Assembly (NCBI GenBank): GCA_023391695.1
Contig: JAEWAK010000037.1
Coordinates: 1 to 64,000, forward strand
Source: Bacillota bacterium
Lineage (GTDB): Bacteria > Bacillota > Clostridia > Lachnospirales > Lachnospiraceae
Direction: 5' to 3'
DNA: 64,000 bases
Part shown: one piece after another, positions 25,207 to 34,379 of the stretch
Numbering within the stretch: the stretch's first letter is position 1
Layout of the letters: each line of letters opens with the position of its first letter
Translations under genes and position numbers: made by a program
The notes under the pieces: generated by a model
What the model was told of the DNA's origin: nothing
The model's input: the letters and a program-made list of their open reading frames with translations, nothing else
Databases searched by the model: none

Positions 25207-26637
25207 ATGAAAGTAAAATCAAGCCATTATTTAAAACAGGTAAAACCTTTATTGAAAGAATTATTGGGCCGTCTGCTTGAGCAGTATGATTATGCTTCCA
25301 TACTGGCCTCGGATTCCAATGCGGCAATTTACAGTGTGTCAAATCAGGGCACCGTTATTTCGGAAGATGATATTTTAAGCGGACGTGGATTTATCATAAA
25401 GGTATATGATGGGAAAAGCTATGGAGAATATTCATTCAATGAGATTACGAAAGAAGCGGTTCCGGCCATCCTGGACAAAATTAAAAATCAATTAATCCCC
25501 CTTAAAGATTACCTTCCTGAAGGTATTGCAAAAAACGAATACCCTAAGCTTGACGATGAGCCAATGACCTTGGAAGAAAGTACCGAATACATACAGAATC
25601 CGGAAGACTTAGGACATGAGAAAATCATAGAACTTCTGACCGGATTAAGCGAAGAAGGCAGGGCTTATAGCGAAAAGATACTGGACTGTACCGCAAACTG
25701 CAGATTCCAGCAATATCATAAACTGTTTTTATCAAAGAATAAAGATATGGAACAGAACATTCTCTGGACTACCGGAGTCCTTATGGTTATGGCCTCCCGG
25801 GGCGAAGAAATCAAATATTATTTCAAAAGTTATTCCAACCTTGGCGGTACGGAACTGTTGGAAAAAATGAAACAGGATATAAAAACCGTCGCTTCCACCT
25901 CCCTGGAGCTGCTGGAAAGCGAACCCATCAAACCAGGCGAATATGACTGCATCTGCACACCGGAGGTTACCGGTATGATAGTACATGAAGCTTTCGGCCA
26001 CGGAGTGGAAATGGATATGTTTGTAAAGGACCGTGCACTTGCCCGGAAATATATCGGAGAATATGTGGCTTCTCCCCTTATCACCATGCATGACGGCGCC
26101 TGGGCCGCCAAAGAAACGGCCACTTACCTCTTTGATGATGAAGGTGTGCCGGCGCAGGATACCGTGATTATAGAGAAAGGCATTCTGAAACGTGGAATCA
26201 GTGACAGCCAGACGGCCATGCACCTGGGAACAAAGCCGACCGGCAACGGCAGGCGTGAAAGTTATGAAAGAAAAGCTTACACCCGTATGACAAATACTTA
26301 TTTTGAAGCAGGCAAAGATAAACTGGAAGACATGATAGCCTCCATTAAACACGGTTTTCTCTTAGAGAATGCCAGCAGCGGCATGGAGGACCCGAAGAAC
26401 TGGGGTATCCAGTGCATGGTTAATATCGCAAGGGAAATCAAAGACGGTAAACTCACCGGTAAAATCTACTCTCCCATCGTTTTAACAGGCTATGTACCGG
26501 ATTTATTAAAATCCATCTCCATGATTTCGGACACGGCAGAACTTGGAGGCGGCGGCTTCTGCGGCAAGGGTTATAAAGAATGGGTCAAAGTTTCTGACGG
26601 CGGCCCCTGTATAAAAGCCAAAATCCGTCTCGGTTAA
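25207..26637 (+). CDS. tldD: TldD-family metallopeptidase
   Basis: A 476-residue TldD/PmbA-family protein. The zinc motif HEAFGHGVE (His at about 260) defines the catalytic TldD-type subunit. Members form heterodimers with TldE and trim unfolded peptides such as RiPP leaders or CcdA antitoxin in Escherichia coli. GGGGFCGK-like glycine-rich ends are typical, here LGGGGFCGKGYKEW near the C-terminus. The tldE gene begins 19 bp downstream. No precursor peptide or RiPP enzyme is seen nearby, so the native substrate is open. Confidence 0.9.
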   Translation: MKVKSSHYLKQVKPLLKELLGRLLEQYDYASILASDSNAAIYSVSNQGTVISEDDILSGRGFIIKVYDGKSYGEYSFNEITKEAVPAILDKIKNQLIPLKDYLPEGIAKNEYPKLDDEPMTLEESTEYIQNPEDLGHEKIIELLTGLSEEGRAYSEKILDCTANCRFQQYHKLFLSKNKDMEQNILWTTGVLMVMASRGEEIKYYFKSYSNLGGTELLEKMKQDIKTVASTSLELLESEPIKPGEYDCICTPEVTGMIVHEAFGHGVEMDMFVKDRALARKYIGEYVASPLITMHDGAWAAKETATYLFDDEGVPAQDTVIIEKGILKRGISDSQTAMHLGTKPTGNGRRESYERKAYTRMTNTYFEAGKDKLEDMIASIKHGFLLENASSGMEDPKNWGIQCMVNIAREIKDGKLTGKIYSPIVLTGYVPDLLKSISMISDTAELGGGGFCGKGYKEWVKVSDGGPCIKAKIRLG

Positions 26638-26656
26638 GGAAAGGATCGGTGAAAAC

Positions 26657-27931
26657 GTGTTACATAAAATATTATCTGCCTTGAAGCAGAACAATATTTC
26701 CGCATATTTAATCAATGACATCAAAAAGGAAACCGTTGAATTATTTTTCATAAAAAAGAATTTAGACATGCGAAGGCAAAAAGATGTGCATAAGTACAGC
26801 ATTACCGTTTATCATGACTTTGACAAAAACGGTGTTAAAATGCGCGGTTCCTCGTCTGCCGGCATCCATAACAGAATGACGGAGGAAGAAGTGGAGGAAA
26901 CACTTAAAAAAGCTTATCTGGCAGCTTCCTTCGTAAATAATCCTTATTATGAACTGCCCGCCGGCAAAAGAGAAGAAACCGTTATTATGGACAGTTCCTT
27001 AAGCCGTAATTCCCTGGCAGAAAATGCCCGTAAAATGGCAGAAGCCTTATTTACGGAAGATAGGGAAGAAGACGCCTTTTTAAATTCTGCGGAATTATTT
27101 ATAGAAAAAACTACCTGCCATATTATTAATTCCGGCGGAATTGATGTCAGTTACATAAAACACACGGCAAAGGGTGAATTTGTAGTACAGTGTGCCACTC
27201 CCCAGGATGTGGAGACCTATCAGAGTTTTTCCTATGACGGACTGGACACCGATGCCCTGAAAGCCAAAGTTAAACTGGCACTTGAATTGACGAAAGCCCG
27301 GGCTCTGGCAAATTCCGCCCCTGCTGTCGGTGATTATACGGTTTTATTATCCGGCCCTTATGTGAGGGATATCATCGAATATTATATAAGCCGTTCTTCT
27401 GCCGGCATGATTTATCCCAAATATTCCAATTATCAGGTCGGGGCTTCAGTCCAGGGGGAAGATACCTCCGGTGAATTACTTACAGTCACTTTAAAGGCAA
27501 AAGAACCCTACAGCAGTGAGGGAATTCCCATGACGGACCGCCCGTTGTTAAAAAACGGCATCCTGCAGACGATTCATGGCAGCAGCCAATTTTCCCATTA
27601 TCTGGGAACGGAACCCACAGGCATATATAACAGTTTCTCGGTCCCTTCCGGATCCAAGACTTTTGCAGAAATGAAATCCGGTAAATATCTTCATGTAATT
27701 AACTTCTCTGATTTTCAGATGGATACCTTCTCCGGACATTTTGCAGGCGAAATACGTCTTGCCTTTTTAAGTGACGGCAATACTGTAATCCCCGTAACCG
27801 GTGGTTCCATTAACGGTAACCTGCTGGAAGCCCATAAAGATCTGGTATTTTCCAAGGATATGCAGATAGAAAAAGGTTACGAAGGTCCCTATGCCGTCAG
27901 ATTGAATAAGGTCAGTGTGGCCGGGGAATAA
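26657..27931 (+). CDS. TldE/PmbA-family partner subunit
   Basis: A 424-residue PmbA/TldE-like protein lacking the HExxxH motif, as expected for the non-catalytic partner of TldD. The typical C-terminal region is present: PLLKNGILQTIHGSSQFSHY, then PTGIYNSFSVPSG and GHFAGEIRLAF. It starts with GTG at 26657 after AAGGAAAGGATCGGTG, 19 bp behind tldD, so the two are co-transcribed and their products probably assemble. Some families are shorter (about 430-450 residues), consistent with this length. Confidence 0.88.
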   Translation: MLHKILSALKQNNISAYLINDIKKETVELFFIKKNLDMRRQKDVHKYSITVYHDFDKNGVKMRGSSSAGIHNRMTEEEVEETLKKAYLAASFVNNPYYELPAGKREETVIMDSSLSRNSLAENARKMAEALFTEDREEDAFLNSAELFIEKTTCHIINSGGIDVSYIKHTAKGEFVVQCATPQDVETYQSFSYDGLDTDALKAKVKLALELTKARALANSAPAVGDYTVLLSGPYVRDIIEYYISRSSAGMIYPKYSNYQVGASVQGEDTSGELLTVTLKAKEPYSSEGIPMTDRPLLKNGILQTIHGSSQFSHYLGTEPTGIYNSFSVPSGSKTFAEMKSGKYLHVINFSDFQMDTFSGHFAGEIRLAFLSDGNTVIPVTGGSINGNLLEAHKDLVFSKDMQIEKGYEGPYAVRLNKVSVAGE

Positions 27932-28259
27932 GAAATTATAGAATGGTCGCAGCAAATACCTTGATAATGCCGTGGATAGGATTTATTAAGGTTATTTTAC
28001 AGCTGCTTCCCTTTTTTTGCAGCTGCTACCTTTTTTGCAGCTGCTACCTTTTTAAACCTGATGTACCGACAAGCTGATATATATACCAATTGCTTGCCTG
28101 AATTTCCATCTGCTGCGTTATCATCAGTCATCGTAGGAACCGGCTATGTCTCCTTTCTCCGCCTTGCAGACTGAAAATTCACTGTTCAGGTTGATATAGA
28201 CATCAACTCGCCGGTACACTGGTAAAACCATAATAACTCTTCTGCCACAACCCTGTTCT
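27932..28259. other. Gap with GCAGCTGCTACC tandem repeat
   Basis: The 328-bp gap between convergent genes has no gene. At 28000-28055 a GCAGCTGCTACCTTTTTT unit occurs three times, each containing the palindrome GCAGCTGC and a T-run. Each unit could act as a weak terminator. The rest shows nothing recognised. Confidence 0.6.
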
Positions 28260-29285
28260 TTATTCAAATTTCAGGTCTAAGTCCCCGCTGCTTAAATCGG
28301 CAGCTATTTTTTTATCCCCATTATTTTCACGGAACAAATGTCCGTCATAATTTTTTCCATCCACTGAAATGGAACCATAAGAAGTATTCAGATCCAGCAT
28401 AAAATCCCCTGCCTCTCCCTTAAGGGCCAGGGTCACATTCCCATAGCTGTTGGAAATATCCATATCATCCGCCCTGGAATCCGTAACCTTTAAACTTCCG
28501 CTGCTTAAATCGGATTCAAAATTATCTGCAAAAAGTCCTTTACAGGTAATATTGCCGTAGGAATTGCTGATATCTACCGTGTTAACGTTTAAACCGGATA
28601 TATTGCAATTTCCGCTGGACATAGAAAGCTTAACGCTTCTGTTCTCTTCCCCGCTTTCCAAAACTGAAGCACCGGTATTAATGTCCGTAAAGTCCGAATT
28701 TCCGTAAGAGTTTGAATACTTCAGGTTATCCGTATAAAATTTACTGATATCACTGTTGCCGGAGGATATATTGATATCCGTTTCGGCAGCGGAAGCATCT
28801 TTAATGGCTAAATTCCCATAAGCTACGGAAACATCTAACTGATCTGCTGCAAAACCGGTTAAGGAAATATCACCGGAGGCGTTGTCTAATTTGATCCGGT
28901 CAAGACCGGAATCTTTTGGAAAGTAAATTTTTACGCTATTATTTATATTGAAACTGACACTGTAGGATTCCGGAAAGGATCTGGCGTCATCAAAACTTAA
29001 TACTCCGTCTTCCAGTTTATAATCCGGTTCTTCCTCAAAATAGTTATAATCTATTTCCACGTAATAATTATCCGCTTCCAGCAGTTCGATATCTGCCAGT
29101 TTCGTGTTAATATTGATTTGCCTTACCGGTTCCACGGCTGTTTTTTCTACTTTAAAATTTTTAGCATCTTCCCTTCTTAACTGATTGGTACCGTTAAGAC
29201 GAAAGCTGTATTCACAGCCTGATAAAGCCAAACTGCCAACAACAGCGGCAACAGTTAAAACCAATTTCATTGCATTCTTTTTCAT
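28260..29285 (-). CDS. DUF4097-type lipoprotein (adhesin-like beta-solenoid)
   Basis: A 341-residue lipoprotein: lipobox LSGC (Cys at about 24), then an extracytoplasmic region with regularly alternating motifs ISNSYGN and DLSSGDL or MSSGNCN about every 20 residues. That pattern is typical of DUF4097 proteins, which form a right-handed beta-solenoid and are often linked to envelope stress or adhesion. The ATG at 29285 follows TAAGGAT; the frame extends 19 codons upstream without support. It follows the GH2 gene by 81 bp in the same direction and may share its transcript. The role is unknown. Confidence 0.8.
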   Translation of the reverse strand: MKKNAMKLVLTVAAVVGSLALSGCEYSFRLNGTNQLRREDAKNFKVEKTAVEPVRQININTKLADIELLEADNYYVEIDYNYFEEEPDYKLEDGVLSFDDARSFPESYSVSFNINNSVKIYFPKDSGLDRIKLDNASGDISLTGFAADQLDVSVAYGNLAIKDASAAETDINISSGNSDISKFYTDNLKYSNSYGNSDFTDINTGASVLESGEENRSVKLSMSSGNCNISGLNVNTVDISNSYGNITCKGLFADNFESDLSSGSLKVTDSRADDMDISNSYGNVTLALKGEAGDFMLDLNTSYGSISVDGKNYDGHLFRENNGDKKIAADLSSGDLDLKFE

Positions 29286-29366
29286 ATCCTTACTAATCCC
29301 CCTATTATTCCCCGGATGCCAATCACAGGATTGGATATCCAATGTTTATCTTTTTCATAGCTGCTG

Positions 29367-31166
29367 TTAATTATCCGTAATCTGCGGGACCTCAATCTTA
29401 TTGACCTTGCAGACTTTCCTGTCATACGTCATAAGGCCGTTTACTTCATCCTCCACATCAGAGAGCTGGGTAAATACCGCCCCGGATAATCCTTTTTTAA
29501 TCAGCTCTTTTATTTCGTTGCGATATAGATCCTGAAAAGCCTTATTTAAATGTTTCTTGTTAATATAAATTTTATATCCGTAAATGTGCTCCGAAAAAGA
29601 ATGTTTCGGTATATAACAGACATATCCGGCAAATTCCGACAGCACCACTGCCCGGTTCTCCAAGACCACATCTAATTTGCGGAAATAATTGTGAACACTG
29701 CTAAAGTCTCCTCCCATCTGGTCAAACCAGCCGCTGGCCTGGTCAATTAACCTGGTTTTATCCAGACCTCTGATAAGTTTAACCGCCTTGGCGGCATCAA
29801 ACTGCCCCCAGCCTTCATTAAAGGGGACCCATACCGCAACGGAAGGACAATTATATAAGAGTTCAACGGTTTTCTTACATTCAATGCTCCATTCTTTCCT
29901 GCCCTTTTTATTTGCCCTTGAGAATAAAAAATAACAATTATCCTTTACACGGGATACTAATCCAGGAAAAAAGGTGGGTAAATACCCAAGCCAGATCATA
30001 TTATACTTATCACCGCCATTTACCATGTCCTGCCATACCAGGACCCCCAGCCTGTCGCAGTGGTAATACCACCGGAGGGGCTCAATTTTAATGTGTTTTC
30101 GAAGCATATTAAAGCCCAGTTTTTTTGTCATCTGGATATCATAGATCAAAGCTTCGTCACTGGGAGCCGTATACAAGCCGTCAGGCCAGTATCCCTGGTC
30201 CAGCACCCCATTGTGAAAATAGGGCTTATTATTGAGAAAGATCCTTGGGATTCCTTCCCCATCTTTTTTGACCTCGAATTTGCGCATGGCAAAATAACTC
30301 TCTACCCTGTCTTCGCCGGCGGTTATGACCATATCATATAAAAAAGGCTCCTCCGGGCTCCAAAGCTTAGGTTCTTTTACCGGGATAATAAAACTGGTGC
30401 CATAATCCTTAACCGTCAGTATTAACTGCTGATTATCATATATTTCAACCTGAATTTCCGCTTCCCTGGATCCGGTATTCCCGTGGTTCATATGGATTTC
30501 TAACTGTATGCAGCTTTTATCCAGGGAAGGTGTTATTTTTATGGCTTTCATATAATTTTTCGGTACCCATTCCAGCCAGACGGTCTGCCATATCCCGCTT
30601 TGGGCAGTATAAAACATACCTCCCCTCATAAGCACCTGTTTTCCCCTGCTATGATAGGAAGTATCACTTAAATCAATTACTTTTACAGTAATCCGGTTTT
30701 CACCTTCCGTTATATATTTGGTAATATCCTTGGAAAAAGGAAGAAATCCTCCCATATGACTTTTCACTTTGGTATCATTTATGAATACTTCACAATATTG
30801 GTCAACTGCTCCAAAATGCAGAATACATCTTTTTCCCGCTGTCTTTTTATCGATCACCAGTATTCTTTCATACCATAAAAATTCCTGCGGCATTACCTGC
30901 CTGTTAACGCCGGACAAGACACTTTCCGGCGAAAAGGGAACCAGTATCTTACCGTCAAAACGGGCCGGTTTATCCGGTTTCTGGGTAATACAATAGTCCC
31001 AGTATCCGTTTAAAATAGTGTAGTTATCCCGTTTTAACTGTGGTCTGGGATACTCTTTCAGTACATTTTCTGCATCTAATTCTTCTCCCCATTTTGTATA
31101 CAACTGATTGTAAGGTATCTTTTTTTTAGACAGCATAGAGGTCATAACCACATCTTTTATTTTCAT
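29367..31166 (-). CDS. Glycoside hydrolase family 2 protein (beta-galactosidase/glucuronidase-like)
   Basis: A 599-residue GH2 enzyme without a signal peptide, so it acts on imported oligosaccharides. A jelly-roll N-terminal domain (NGYWDYC, WYERI) and an immunoglobulin-like domain are followed by the TIM barrel from about residue 300. The acid/base Glu is in VPFNEGWGQFDA (about 440) and the nucleophile probably in VVLSEFAGY (about 510). It is shorter than LacZ and similar to the compact GH2 enzymes of Lachnospiraceae. The sugar released cannot be fixed from sequence. The start at 31166 follows AGGTGATATA. Confidence 0.88.
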   Translation of the reverse strand: MKIKDVVMTSMLSKKKIPYNQLYTKWGEELDAENVLKEYPRPQLKRDNYTILNGYWDYCITQKPDKPARFDGKILVPFSPESVLSGVNRQVMPQEFLWYERILVIDKKTAGKRCILHFGAVDQYCEVFINDTKVKSHMGGFLPFSKDITKYITEGENRITVKVIDLSDTSYHSRGKQVLMRGGMFYTAQSGIWQTVWLEWVPKNYMKAIKITPSLDKSCIQLEIHMNHGNTGSREAEIQVEIYDNQQLILTVKDYGTSFIIPVKEPKLWSPEEPFLYDMVITAGEDRVESYFAMRKFEVKKDGEGIPRIFLNNKPYFHNGVLDQGYWPDGLYTAPSDEALIYDIQMTKKLGFNMLRKHIKIEPLRWYYHCDRLGVLVWQDMVNGGDKYNMIWLGYLPTFFPGLVSRVKDNCYFLFSRANKKGRKEWSIECKKTVELLYNCPSVAVWVPFNEGWGQFDAAKAVKLIRGLDKTRLIDQASGWFDQMGGDFSSVHNYFRKLDVVLENRAVVLSEFAGYVCYIPKHSFSEHIYGYKIYINKKHLNKAFQDLYRNEIKELIKKGLSGAVFTQLSDVEDEVNGLMTYDRKVCKVNKIEVPQITDN

Positions 31167-31382
31167 TATATCACCTAAATTCATATTTCTATTAATACAA
31201 ATTGCTAATATATGTCAGTATATCATAACGAAAATTTATAATCCACCTTATTTTTTACAAAATTTTATAATTCTTATTCATGTTCACATAGAATTCACGG
31301 TTTTGCCAATCGGTATTCACAATTTTATATTATAATAGATATAATATTACATATTCCGTATTACCTAGAAAGGTTCGCAAAA

Positions 31383-31540
31383 GCGCACAGATGGGAGTAA
31401 ATTGAAAAAACAAAGGCAGTTTTTTCAACATCCTGATTTATACGTGCGCTTTGGCGCACAGATGGGAGTAAATTGAAAAAACAAAGGCAGTTTTTTCAAT
31501 ATCCTGATTTGTACGTGCGCTTTGGCGCACAGATGGGAGT
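31383..31540 (+). repeat. 71-bp hairpin tandem repeat B, locus 1
   Basis: Units start at 31383, 31454 and 31525, two complete and one partial. Each holds GCGCACAGATGGGAG, an inverted pair TTGAAAAAAC/GTTTTTTCAA-like, and a GTGCGC/GCGCAC hairpin. The same family occurs on the other strand at 36871-37135. The GGGAG of the last unit is the ribosome site of the next gene. Confidence 0.85.
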
Positions 31541-31545
31541 TTAAA

Positions 31546-33567
31546 ATGAATACAAAGCTTATTAATTTACTGCCGGTCTTTCTCTCCTTAAGTTTACTCA
31601 TATCCTGCAGCCGGACTTCCGAACCGCAGCAGGATCTGATTTCCTCCGCCGTGGCAGTAGATGATACATACACCGATTCCGGTACGGAAAAGGAACCTGA
31701 ATTAAATGGGGATTCAAAATTTAAAATAAGCAGCGACGACATTAATGCGGTAATAGCCTCCGGTGATATGGTGGAATATACGCCGGAAGATTATTACTCG
31801 GACTGGGTGAACCAGAATCCGGACTACATAGAATTAGACGGTTCTTCTGCAGCAATATCCGGTTCCGGTTCCAAAGTGGAAGGAAATACCATAACCATAA
31901 TGGAGGCAGGTATCTATGTTATAAACGGACGTTTAGAGGACGGACAGATTATCGTTAACCTGGATAACGGCGGGCTGGTACAGCTGGTATTTAACGGTGC
32001 GGATATTAACTGTAAGGAAAACGCACCGGTCTATGTCAAAAAAGCGGATAAAGCCGTTATTTCCCTGGAAAACGGGAAGGAAAATACCGTTTCCTTCGGA
32101 GAAAACACGAAACAGTCTTCTTCCGGAGACAAGCCGAATGCCGCAATTTACAGCAATGCCGATCTTACGATTACCGGGGCGGGAACTTTAACTGTAAATT
32201 CCAGCTCCAAGGACGGTATCACAAGTGATGGTATTTTAAAAATTACGGACGGTAATATAAATATCAAAGCACTAGAGGATGGTTTAACGGGACATGATAC
32301 CTTGGCGGCTGTTGGAGGAAATATCAACATTGATGCCGGCGGCAACGGAATGTTATCCACAAATGACACGGATTCTTCCAAAGGCTTTATTGTACTGGGC
32401 GGAGGTATATTTACCGTAACCGCCGGTTCTGACGGCATGCAGGCCACCAATACTCTGCTGGTAACCGGCGGTAAATATACCATCAGCAACAACCGCTCCG
32501 ATTTTATGAAAAACAGCATTATAGGCGGCCTGCCGTCCAGGGTTGACGATACCTCCCCCATATTGAACAAATCCGCAGGTTCTGATTCCAACGGTTTAAA
32601 AGCAGGGTCCAACCTGACAATCAACGGCGGCAGTTTTACTGTCAATTCCCCTGATTATGCTTTATTCAGTAACCATACCCTGGCCATTAATGACGGAAAC
32701 CTTACCCTGAGTTCCGGTGATGCCGGTATCGCCGCAGATACTTCCGTCAATATAACGAACGGTATAATTAATATCAGCAGCACCAATACAGGAATGAAAA
32801 GTCCGGTAATAACCGTGCTGGATGGTAACATCCGTATAACCGCCGACCAGGATGGTATTGATCTGGGGAACACAAATAACGGGGATGGAGATAACACATC
32901 AGAGGGAACCGATACGGCAGAGGAAGCGGAAACTTCCGATAGGAATAATTCTGCTGCCACCCCTGCTGATAACTCCACCGACAGTCAGAATAGTGTCTCA
33001 TCAGATGATAATACGGTAAATAATACTTCCGTCACTCCCCTCAATTACCTTTCCATAAACGGAGGTTATCTGTATGTAGATGCAGCCGGTGACGGAATTG
33101 ACACCAACGGTTCCATTTTCATGACCAACGGTGCGGTTATCTTAAACGGCTCCATCAATAACCACAAGAATACACCGGATAATAATAATTTATTCGAAAT
33201 CAGCGGCGGCCTGTTAATCGCCGCAGGCAGCACTGCTATGGATTACAATCCTTCCCTTAATTCCACTCAATGTACCGTTGTATATAATTTCCCGCGCATA
33301 CAGCAGGCAAAACAGCTAATCCACCTGGAATACAGTGCAGGCGACAGTTTAATTACCTTTGCACCGGATAAAAATTATCAGACCGTGGTAATCAGTTTAC
33401 CTGACCTAAGGCAGAATGAAACCTATTCCATATACGGAGGCGGATCCGCTTCCGGCACTATGGCGGACGGATTATACACGGACGGTACTTACCGGGACGG
33501 CACAAAGCTATTAAATTTTAAACAGTCCAATATGGTAACCTGGTTATCACAGGATAGCAATAAATAG
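31546..33567 (+). CDS. Cthe_2159-type carbohydrate-binding lipoprotein
   Basis: A 673-residue surface lipoprotein (lipobox LISC, Cys at about 20). From residue 105 it resembles the Cthe_2159 family (DUF4353), beta-helix proteins that bind cellulose and polygalacturonate: repeated units such as ITGAGTLTVNSSSKDGITSD, IDAGGNGMLSTND, ITADQDGIDLGN and VDAAGDGIDTNGSIFMTNG. A low-complexity Asn/Ser/Thr/Asp insert (about 445-500) interrupts the helix, like a surface loop or linker. The ATG at 31546 uses GGGAG supplied by tandem repeat B. It probably attaches the cell to plant wall polysaccharide. Confidence 0.82.
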   Translation: MNTKLINLLPVFLSLSLLISCSRTSEPQQDLISSAVAVDDTYTDSGTEKEPELNGDSKFKISSDDINAVIASGDMVEYTPEDYYSDWVNQNPDYIELDGSSAAISGSGSKVEGNTITIMEAGIYVINGRLEDGQIIVNLDNGGLVQLVFNGADINCKENAPVYVKKADKAVISLENGKENTVSFGENTKQSSSGDKPNAAIYSNADLTITGAGTLTVNSSSKDGITSDGILKITDGNINIKALEDGLTGHDTLAAVGGNINIDAGGNGMLSTNDTDSSKGFIVLGGGIFTVTAGSDGMQATNTLLVTGGKYTISNNRSDFMKNSIIGGLPSRVDDTSPILNKSAGSDSNGLKAGSNLTINGGSFTVNSPDYALFSNHTLAINDGNLTLSSGDAGIAADTSVNITNGIINISSTNTGMKSPVITVLDGNIRITADQDGIDLGNTNNGDGDNTSEGTDTAEEAETSDRNNSAATPADNSTDSQNSVSSDDNTVNNTSVTPLNYLSINGGYLYVDAAGDGIDTNGSIFMTNGAVILNGSINNHKNTPDNNNLFEISGGLLIAAGSTAMDYNPSLNSTQCTVVYNFPRIQQAKQLIHLEYSAGDSLITFAPDKNYQTVVISLPDLRQNETYSIYGGGSASGTMADGLYTDGTYRDGTKLLNFKQSNMVTWLSQDSNK

Positions 33568-33708
33568 ATTCTTCTTAAACCTGAATCATAACCGATTTAT
33601 ATTGAAATACCTTTGAATAAATGCTACTATAAGTTAATTATAATATAAAAACCTGAAAACCATCCTCACACATTGATACGCCTTTTTAACAGGCAGACAG
33701 GAGACAAT

Positions 33709-34182
33709 ATGAGAAGAAAAGACCGCGAAGTGACCAACATGGATGATATCTTATCTATTATGAAAAAATGTGATGTATGCCGGCTGGCCTTCTTTGACAA
33801 AGAATATCCATATATAGTTCCGTTAAACTTTGGAATTTATTATGATGGGACAAACCTGGAGTTATATTTCCACGGAGCCAATGCAGGCAGAAAACTGGAG
33901 CTGATACATGAAAATAATAAAGCCTCTTTCGAAATGGACTGCTCCCACAATCTGATAACCGGCGAAGAAGCCTGCGAGTATACAATGGAATATGAAAGCG
34001 TATGCGGCAGCGGATGTATTGAATTACTGGAGGGTGAGAATAAGATTACGGCATTGACCCATCTTATGGAACAATATGCCAAGGAAAGCACCTTTCATTT
34101 TAATGAAAAACATGTAAATGCCGTAACCGTTTTTAAATTAAAGGTTAACAGTATTACCGGCAAAAGATTAAGCCGTTCCTGA
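33709..34182 (+). CDS. Pyridoxamine 5'-phosphate oxidase-like flavin split-barrel protein (NimA-like)
   Basis: A 157-residue protein of the FMN-binding split-barrel family: an initial MRRKDREVTNMDDILSIMKK helix, then CRLAFFDKEYPYIVPLNFG and LYFHGANAGRKLELI, typical of the group that includes nitroimidazole-resistance NimA. The fold binds FMN or haem; the reaction is unknown. The ATG at 33709 follows GACAGGAGACAAT; twelve upstream codons are unsupported. It stands alone, convergent with the anchor-A gene and separated from it by a bidirectional stem-loop. Confidence 0.85.
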   Translation: MRRKDREVTNMDDILSIMKKCDVCRLAFFDKEYPYIVPLNFGIYYDGTNLELYFHGANAGRKLELIHENNKASFEMDCSHNLITGEEACEYTMEYESVCGSGCIELLEGENKITALTHLMEQYAKESTFHFNEKHVNAVTVFKLKVNSITGKRLSRS

Positions 34183-34261
34183 AACAACAAGATGCTTTTT
34201 AAAGCCTTTTTTCGAGTCTGACCATTATAAGATATGAAAAATTCTTGATTACCCGTATTAC

Positions 34262-34323
34262 AAAAAAATGGATTCTATCCAGGTAAATTTACGTCTGTAA
34301 ATTACCCAGATACAATCCATTTT
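34262..34323. terminator. Bidirectional terminator between convergent genes
   Basis: AAAATGGATT pairs with AATCCATTTT, with inner stems TATC/GATA and GTAAATTTAC/GTAAATTAC. A-runs on the left and T-runs on the right make it usable in both directions. Confidence 0.7.
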
Positions 34324-34379
34324 CCCGTTACCAAATATCTAAGGCGTATTGACTGGCCGGAGGTTTTTCAATACAAATA

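Noticed and set aside
25732..26352. 206-codon frame opposite tldD
   Set aside because: It lies entirely antisense to a conserved protease gene, is rich in Phe/His/Cys as antisense frames are, and has no ribosome site.
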